Positions 6,051 through 10,184 of a DNA stretch of 10,184 nt are shown one piece after another (within the stretch, counting starts at the first letter, position 1; each line of letters starts with the position of its first letter). The position numbers and the translations under genes were made by a program. This DNA comes from CAYXDR01 sp046498185 (GTDB taxonomy: Bacteria > Desulfobacterota > DSM-4660 > Desulfatiglandales > Desulfatiglandaceae): positions 1 to 10,184 of the forward strand of contig JAWOBE010000151.1 in assembly GCA_046498185.1 (NCBI GenBank). The letters are read 5' to 3'. Below the pieces are notes generated by a model. The model was not told the DNA's origin, made no database searches, and saw only the letters and a program-made list of their open reading frames with translations.

Positions 6051-7014
6051 TGACTCTGAAATCCTCTCCTCCGAGTAGATCGTGGAGGTGAACGACGCCC
6101 TTCACCTTTTTCTGTGCATCGACGATAACCAGGAGGGTGATGGAATAAAGTTCCATAATTCCTATAGCTTCGGCGGTGCTCTGATCTTCGGTTATCGTTC
6201 TGGGAGACCGTGTCATTACTTCTTCCACCGGGAGTTCATGCACCCGGTCGTACTGGCTCAGGCAGCGCCTCAGGTCTCCATCGGTGATAATTCCTGTGAG
6301 CCTGGAATCTCCATCGACCACGATGGTGGCTCCCAGTGTCCTTTGGTTCATCGTTCGAAGCGCATCCCTGAGACGTGTGCCGATACGGACAGAGGGGACT
6401 CTGTCGCCTGTTCGCATGACTTCCCTGACTTTGCGGCGGAGCCTTTCTCCGAGGCTTCCACCCGGGTGAAAACGGCGGAAATCCTCCGGGTTGAAATGAC
6501 GTCGATCGATCAGAGCCACCGCCAGCGCATCGCCCATGGCGAGTGCCGCGGTCGTGCTTGCAGTCGGTGCCAGCCCCATCGGGCAGGCCTCCCTTTCCAC
6601 AGCCACGTCGATGACGACGTCGGCCGTTTCGGCGAGGGGGGAGTCCAGGCCGCCGGTGAGGGCGATGATTTTAGTCCCCATGCTTTTGATTATCGGGAGG
6701 ATGGCGTTTATTTCGGCTGTGTGGCCGCTGTTGGATACGGCTACAACGACATCATCCCTGGTCACCATCCCCAGGTCTCCGTGAATCGCTTCTGCGGGAT
6801 GGAGAAAGAGAGAGGGGGTTCCGGTGCTGTTTAATGTGGCGACTATTTTTCGGCCGATAAGTCCGGATTTTCCCATGCCTGTGAGGATGACCCTGCCTTT
6901 GGAGGAGAAAATCATCGAGACCGCACGCTCGAATTCTTCGCCTACTCTTTCTGCTAGGTCGAGAATAGCCTGCGCTTCTATTTTTAAAACTTCCCTGGCT
7001 TTTTCTACGCTCAT
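6004..7014 (-). CDS. kpsF: Arabinose-5-phosphate isomerase (SIS + two CBS domains)
   Basis: A 336-residue KpsF/KdsD/GutQ-family enzyme that interconverts ribulose 5-phosphate and arabinose 5-phosphate, the first step to Kdo of lipopolysaccharide. The SIS domain spans about 35-175, with TGMGKSGLIGRKI (45-57) and SNSGHTAEI (94-102). The residues matching the catalytic set of E. coli KdsD are K49, E101, E142 (EREACPMGLAPT) and H183 (FHPGGSLG). Two CBS domains fill about 195-314. The ATG at 7014 has GGAAG five bases upstream and puts AREVLKIEAQ at the usual place; ATG 7149 would add 45 residues unlike the family. The protein runs about 22 residues past the usual HLHDLL end, over the start of the next gene. 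It is divergent from exbB; other Kdo genes are not in the window. Confidence 0.93.
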   Translation of the reverse strand: MSVEKAREVLKIEAQAILDLAERVGEEFERAVSMIFSSKGRVILTGMGKSGLIGRKIVATLNSTGTPSLFLHPAEAIHGDLGMVTRDDVVVAVSNSGHTAEINAILPIIKSMGTKIIALTGGLDSPLAETADVVIDVAVEREACPMGLAPTASTTAALAMGDALAVALIDRRHFNPEDFRRFHPGGSLGERLRRKVREVMRTGDRVPSVRIGTRLRDALRTMNQRTLGATIVVDGDSRLTGIITDGDLRRCLSQYDRVHELPVEEVMTRSPRTITEDQSTAEAIGIMELYSITLLVIVDAQKKVKGVVHLHDLLGGEDFRVNEHCGQSFTTQGLGR

Positions 7015-7142
7015 TTCACTTCCGCCGCCGTTTTTCCGGGGAAATGGGCGGACATAAAATTTCCGCCGTTTGAAGGACTGAATATCACGTACCATCTTTT
7101 CGCTCAAGACTTTTTGAGTGCCTGAGGGCGCATCTTTGCCCG

Positions 7143-7171
7143 TTGCCATTTGCTGTGTGCATCTTTATAGT
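7143..7171 (+). promoter_or_regulatory. Sigma-70-type promoter of exbB-exbD-tonB
   Basis: TTGCCA (7143-7148; 5 of 6 consensus bases) and TATAGT (7166-7171; 5 of 6) are separated by exactly 17 bases. Transcription would start near 7178, giving a leader of about 40 bases with AGAGGT before the exbB ATG. No convincing Fur box overlaps it. The opposite-strand promoter for kpsF should also lie in 7015-7219, but I could not place it with confidence. A small inverted repeat, CTCAA/TTGAG, lies near 7101-7119. Confidence 0.65.
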
Positions 7172-7219
7172 GAAAAAATATTGGAAATGACACTGTGAGA
7201 AAAAAACAGAGGTAGCTTC

Positions 7220-7852
7220 ATGATTGAGTTTTTTGTTAAAGGCGGCCCGTTGATGTACCCGTTGCTGGCCTGTTCGTTGATATCTTTGACCGTGATTATT
7301 GAACGCACATTTTTCTGGATCAGGGAAGACATGCGCACGGACAGACGCCTGGTGGAAGAGGTGCTGGAGCTTTGCAGGAAGGGAGACTGGGAAGGCATCC
7401 GGATCAAGGTTTCCGGTTCGCTGGACCACGTGATACGAATCATGGTCAGCGGCATCCTGCATCGGGAATTTTCAATGACCAAAGCGATGGAATCAGCCGC
7501 CGCTGAAGAGATCAGCAGGATGAGACGCTACCTGGGAGTGCTCGATACGATGATCACCGTGGCGCCGCTTCTTGGAATTCTTGGCACTGTAATCGGTATC
7601 ATAACTTCCTTCGAAATGCTGGGAAGCACTGGAATCGATCACCCGGAGGCCGTCACGGGGGGCATTGCCCAGGCTTTGATAACGACCGCAGCAGGCCTTG
7701 CAATCGCGATACTTTCTGTGTTGCCGTTTAATTATTTCAACAGCCGGGTGGAAAATGCCGCTAGCAATATAGAAATATACGCCACCAGCCTGGAAATCGT
7801 TTACGGAAAACTGTCGCAGCCCAATGATAAGGAAACGGGAGGGCGGTTATGA
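7220..7852 (+). CDS. exbB: ExbB/TolQ-family proton channel subunit
   Basis: A 210-residue inner-membrane protein of the MotA/TolQ/ExbB family. Three membrane segments are visible: about 10-30 (PLMYPLLACSLISLTVIIER), 108-132 (TVAPLLGILGTVIGIITSF) and 148-172 (GGIAQALITTAAGLAIAILS), with a cytoplasmic helical stretch between the first and second. The APLLGILGTVIGII and ALITTAAGLAIAI blocks are family hallmarks, with threonines 155-156 lining the third segment. With ExbD it forms the proton-driven motor that energises TonB. The order exbB-exbD-tonB favours ExbB over TolQ. The start is supported by AGAGGT about 8 bases upstream. Its stop overlaps the exbD start by four bases (ATGA). Confidence 0.92.
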   Translation: MIEFFVKGGPLMYPLLACSLISLTVIIERTFFWIREDMRTDRRLVEEVLELCRKGDWEGIRIKVSGSLDHVIRIMVSGILHREFSMTKAMESAAAEEISRMRRYLGVLDTMITVAPLLGILGTVIGIITSFEMLGSTGIDHPEAVTGGIAQALITTAAGLAIAILSVLPFNYFNSRVENAASNIEIYATSLEIVYGKLSQPNDKETGGRL

Positions 7853-8250
7853 AAATTCCGCGCTGGCCCGTCAGGCGGGCGCGTATCGAAATGTTGCCTC
7901 TTATTGATATCGTGTTTCTTCTGCTGGTATTTTTCATCTATGCCATGCTTTCGATGGCGGTTCATAAAGGCCTGCCGGTGGTTCTGCCTTCTTCGAAGAC
8001 GGCCGGGGTAGATAAACGGCTGCTGGTTTCGGTTACCGTGAAAGCCGACGGCCGCGTGTATGTGGATGAGACGCCGGTGGATCTGGAAGCTCTTTCGGAA
8101 TATCTCCAGGGAGTCGCACGAGGAAGTGACGAAAAGGGGGCGTTGCTTTTCGCCGACAGGAATCTTACCTACCAGGAACTCTTCCATGTGCTGGATGAGA
8201 TCAAAAGCGGCGGGTTTACGAATATTTCCCTGCAGGCGGAGGCTGACTGA
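7849..8250 (+). CDS. exbD: ExbD/TolR-family motor subunit
   Basis: A 133-residue protein with a short basic cytoplasmic N-terminus, one membrane helix (about 16-38, LPLIDIVFLLLVFFIYAML) and a periplasmic domain. D20 in the LIDIVF motif corresponds to the essential proton-carrying aspartate of ExbD (D25 in E. coli). The periplasmic part has the expected pattern VTVKADGRVYVDETPV then a C-terminal helix-strand unit (ELFHVLDEIKSGGFTNISLQAE). It works with ExbB as the proton-motive-force motor. It overlaps exbB by four bases, typical of translational coupling, and tonB begins 5 bases after its stop. The length is normal. Confidence 0.92.
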   Translation: MKIPRWPVRRARIEMLPLIDIVFLLLVFFIYAMLSMAVHKGLPVVLPSSKTAGVDKRLLVSVTVKADGRVYVDETPVDLEALSEYLQGVARGSDEKGALLFADRNLTYQELFHVLDEIKSGGFTNISLQAEAD

Positions 8251-8255
8251 TTCCA

Positions 8256-9164
8256 GTGAAACGGTTATTGATGGCCGCGGTAGTCGCCGTTGCGATCCAT
8301 GGGCTGCTGCTGGTGACGAAGCCGCCGTGGCGCGCGACATTACCGGGGATGCGGACAGATAAGCCCATTTCACTTGAATTGCAGTTCCTGTCGCCGACAG
8401 AGCCGGAGGAGGAAGCCTCTATACCAAACGATATTACGCCGGAGCCTTTGCCTGAACCCCCGGCGCAATTGGAGCCTGAGCCTCCAAGTGAACCTCCGAG
8501 CAAACCGGAACCTGTCCCCAAGCCGATACCTGAGAAGGAGTTTATTTCCAAGGTGGAACCTGAGCCGGATCCTGTTCCCAGACCCGAACCGGAGCAGGAA
8601 TTCGTTTCCAAGCAAGAACCTGACCCTGAGCCGGATCCGGCAGAAAAACCGAAAAAGGTCCATCCTTTTGACAAGCCGGAAAAAGCGGAAAATACGGCTT
8701 CTGATCTTTTCCCTGAAGAGGTGGCGAAATCGCCTCGTAAGAGGGTCACCAAAACCGAAAAGACAAAACTTCCAGATTTTGATGGAACTAATGCTGAAAA
8801 AGTGGAGAAAACACGGGGCGTTTCTAGAGCGGAAGAGAAGCAACGGGTCTCGGCACCGTCGACGATTTCGGATCCCATTGCCCCGGCGATAATAGAAGCG
8901 AAGCCAAAATATCTGGAAAACGATCCTCCGAAATATCCACGCGTTGCCAGGCGGAGAGGGTATTCCGGCACCGTGGTGGTGGAAGTGCTTGTGAGCGCGA
9001 GCGGTCGCGCGGAAGAGGTTCAGTTGTTTTCTTCGAGCGGCCATGGCATTTTGGATAAGGCCGCTCTCTCCGCTGTTTCCGAATGGCGTTTCGACCCCGG
9101 AACGAAAAACGGAATACCTGTTTCGACGCGCGTCAAGGTCCCGGTCCGTTTCCGTCTTGAGTAG
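8256..9164 (+). CDS. tonB: TonB energy-transducing protein
   Basis: A 302-residue TonB that should carry energy from ExbB-ExbD in the inner membrane to outer-membrane receptors. The N-terminal anchor (about 4-20) contains H15, in the place of the functionally important histidine of E. coli TonB. A proline-, glutamate- and lysine-rich periplasmic spacer (about 47-135) follows, then a charged linker. The C-terminal domain (about 222-302) has the YPRVARRRGYSGTVVVEVLV and WRFDPGTKNGIPVSTRVKVPVRF blocks. The start is GTG 8256, five bases after exbD; ATG 8271 would cut into the membrane helix. GGAGG lies about 14 bases upstream, a weak spacing, so coupling to exbD is likely. The spacer contains a tandem duplication. 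No TonB-dependent receptor is in the window. Confidence 0.92.
   Translation: MKRLLMAAVVAVAIHGLLLVTKPPWRATLPGMRTDKPISLELQFLSPTEPEEEASIPNDITPEPLPEPPAQLEPEPPSEPPSKPEPVPKPIPEKEFISKVEPEPDPVPRPEPEQEFVSKQEPDPEPDPAEKPKKVHPFDKPEKAENTASDLFPEEVAKSPRKRVTKTEKTKLPDFDGTNAEKVEKTRGVSRAEEKQRVSAPSTISDPIAPAIIEAKPKYLENDPPKYPRVARRRGYSGTVVVEVLVSASGRAEEVQLFSSSGHGILDKAALSAVSEWRFDPGTKNGIPVSTRVKVPVRFRLE
8511..8636 (+). repeat. Imperfect tandem duplication in the TonB spacer
   Basis: Two adjacent units, 8511-8570 (60 bases, residues 86-105) and 8571-8636 (66 bases, residues 106-127), encode related peptides. Both have the form PVPxPxPExEF, then I/V-SK, then an EPxP-rich end. The second copy carries two extra residues (DP). 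In-frame duplication would lengthen the reach of TonB across the periplasm. Confidence 0.6.
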
Positions 9165-9177
9165 CTCCAAACGGAAT

Positions 9178-9189
9178 TTCCATATGGAA
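9178..9189. other. 12-bp perfect palindrome after tonB
   Basis: TTCCATATGGAA is a perfect palindrome 14 bases after the tonB stop. It is too short and lacks a T-tract, so it is a poor terminator; it could be a protein-binding site. Nearby, TGTATCA occurs twice in direct orientation (9239 and 9257). In the whole tonB-TRAP gap (9165-9452) I see no gene and no clear intrinsic terminator. Confidence 0.3.
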
Positions 9190-9371
9190 TGAAGGTAAAA
9201 GCACCTCTTGATTTTGAAGCCATGACTATCCATGGAATTGTATCAAATTCTCTACATGTATCATTTGCACCATCTGGTTTTCGGGCTGTTTGATAGATGC
9301 TTGTTCCAGCGAATCAAGCCAAAATACGCGTAGTTGATGTTTTGAAAGGGTTGTTAGGGCTTCCCGATTAA

Positions 9372-9387
9372 TGGTCTGAATTTTGCT
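9372..9387 (+). promoter_or_regulatory. Sigma-54-type (-24/-12) promoter of the TRAP gene
   Basis: TGGTCTGAATTTTGCT matches the RpoN pattern TGGCACG-N4-TTGCW at 13 bases' worth of positions when the four free bases are counted, with the invariant GG (9373-9374) and GC (9385-9386) at the required spacing of 10 bases. The -24 box is imperfect after TGG. The start point would be near 9398, giving a leader of about 55 bases. RpoN promoters need an enhancer-binding activator; none is in the window. Confidence 0.5.
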
Positions 9388-9452
9388 TGGAAAAAAGAAA
9401 CGGATTATTTTTATTTTCAGTTTAAACAACCTAAAAGCAGGGAGGAGATTTC

Positions 9453-10184
9453 ATGAAAAAAAATCTATGCTTCGCGGTTTGGGTGTTGATCCTGACTGTC
9501 GCGCTGACGCTGTCTGCCTCTTCGGTGTTCGCAGCTGGAAAGGTACTTAAGTGGAGGATGACTTCCACATGGCCGCCATCGATCAGTTTGATTGAAGCCG
9601 ATTATGCCTTCGTGGAAGCTGCCAATCAAATTTGCAAAGGCAGACTGGAAATTAAATTCTTCACTGGCGGCTCTCTCATGCCTTCTTTCGAGGTGTTTGA
9701 TGCAGTGAGCAGGGGTACGATAGAAGCCGCGGGCGACTGGCCTAATTACTGGGCTGGAAAAGACCCTGTTTTTGACACGCTGGGGTCCTATCCGATGGGG
9801 CTTACCCCGGTTGATTATTTAATCTGGTATCACAACGGCGGTGGCAGGGAAATTTATGAAGAGGCTTATGGAAAATTCGGCATGATGTATCTCATGACCG
9901 GTGTGACTCCGATGGAATGCGGGGTCCGCAGCAACAAGCCGATTAAATCTCTGGAAGACCTTAAAGGTATGAAAATCCGGATGTCCGGAAAAACACAGGG
10001 GAAGCTTCTTCAGGATCTAGGCGCGGCACAGGTGGCAATGGCGGGGCAGGAAATTTACCAGGCACTGGAAAAGGGAGTCATCGATGGAGCGGAATTCTGC
10101 AGCCCATCAGCGGACTGGGGCATGGGTTTCGGCGAGGTGACAAAATATTGGGCGGTGCCCGGTTGGCACCAGCCTGCATCGGTT
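9453..10184 (+). CDS. TRAP transporter substrate-binding protein (DctP/TakP type), 3' end outside window
   Basis: The first 244 residues are present, with no stop; the family is usually around 340-360 residues. A Sec signal peptide (KKN, hydrophobic 6-24, cleavage near SVFA-AG, residue 27/28) sends it to the periplasm. The mature part follows the DctP fold: WRMTSTWPPS, FFTGGSLMPSFEVFDAVSRGTIEAA, then LEDLKGMKIRMSG, whose R176 is the expected carboxylate-binding arginine. GQEIYQALEKGVIDGAE ends in E214, and PGWHQP (236-241) follows. The last two blocks are typical of the TakP-like branch that binds 2-oxo acids or other small carboxylates; the ligand itself is not proven. GGAGGAG lies 5 bases before the ATG. 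The membrane subunits DctQ and DctM, if linked, would lie downstream. Confidence 0.92.
   Translation, partial: MKKNLCFAVWVLILTVALTLSASSVFAAGKVLKWRMTSTWPPSISLIEADYAFVEAANQICKGRLEIKFFTGGSLMPSFEVFDAVSRGTIEAAGDWPNYWAGKDPVFDTLGSYPMGLTPVDYLIWYHNGGGREIYEEAYGKFGMMYLMTGVTPMECGVRSNKPIKSLEDLKGMKIRMSGKTQGKLLQDLGAAQVAMAGQEIYQALEKGVIDGAEFCSPSADWGMGFGEVTKYWAVPGWHQPASV

Noticed and set aside
7015..7149. N-terminal extension of KpsF from ATG 7149
   Set aside because: The extra 45 residues do not resemble the family, while ATG 7014 has a good Shine-Dalgarno and gives the normal length. The extension would also cross the exbB promoter region.
7166..7219. Fur box over the exbB leader
   Set aside because: AT-rich sequence is present but no arrangement approaches the GATAATGAT-type inverted repeat.
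8216..8971. 251-codon open frame on the minus strand rich in Gly-Ser repeats
   Set aside because: It lies opposite the proline- and glutamate-rich spacer of tonB; complementary codons of Pro/Glu read as Gly/Ser. The plus-strand TonB is unmistakable.
9226..9429. 67-codon open frame on the minus strand in the tonB-TRAP gap
   Set aside because: No Shine-Dalgarno or family resemblance, AT-rich composition, and it covers the likely RpoN promoter of the TRAP gene.

Overview
The window looks like a chromosomal segment from a Gram-negative, probably anaerobic bacterium of moderately high GC, most likely a deltaproteobacterium in the broad sense (Desulfobacterota). This rests on gene content: a TonB-ExbB-ExbD system and an arabinose-5-phosphate isomerase (both imply an outer membrane), a two-cluster ferredoxin, a TRAP solute-binding protein behind a sigma-54-like promoter, and a methyltransferase separated from its PUA-like domain. 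The taxonomic placement is inference. No phage, IS, CRISPR, tRNA or rRNA is visible.

Layout. Bases 1-592 are essentially noncoding and rich in repeats: two copies of a 58-bp element built on a 7-base period and ending in a hairpin, a REP-like hairpin, a hexamer microsatellite, several CCGGGG/CCCCGG hairpins and a possible 33-codon ORF. From 593 to 5086 six genes run rightwards with short gaps or overlaps: an MBL-fold hydrolase of the dihydropterin-synthase-like group, a 2[4Fe-4S] ferredoxin, an RsmB/RsmF-type RNA m5C methyltransferase, a detached PUA-like RNA-binding protein, an M29 aminopeptidase and a DEDDy RNase H-fold exonuclease with an N-terminal helix-hairpin-helix-like segment. Two genes point left (7014 down to 5094): a KpsF/KdsD arabinose-5-phosphate isomerase and, overlapping its end by 47 bases, a DapA/NanA-family protein that has lost the Schiff-base lysine. 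Divergent from these, behind a good sigma-70 promoter, is a compact exbB-exbD-tonB operon (7220-9164). After a 288-base AT-richer gap with a sigma-54-like promoter, a TRAP transporter substrate-binding gene starts at 9453 and runs off the window.

How the genes work together. ExbB, ExbD and TonB form one proton-driven machine for outer-membrane uptake; their receptor is not here. The methyltransferase and PUA-like protein together resemble one RsmF enzyme split in two. The MBL hydrolase and ferredoxin may form a redox pair. KpsF feeds the Kdo (lipopolysaccharide) pathway, and the lysine-less DapA homologue is translationally linked to it. The TRAP protein would bind a small carboxylate in the periplasm.

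I see no clear multi-gene novel system. The best leads are the lysine-less DapA-family protein coupled to KpsF, the heptad/hairpin repeat family with the nearby REP-like element, and the sigma-54-like promoter of the TRAP gene.
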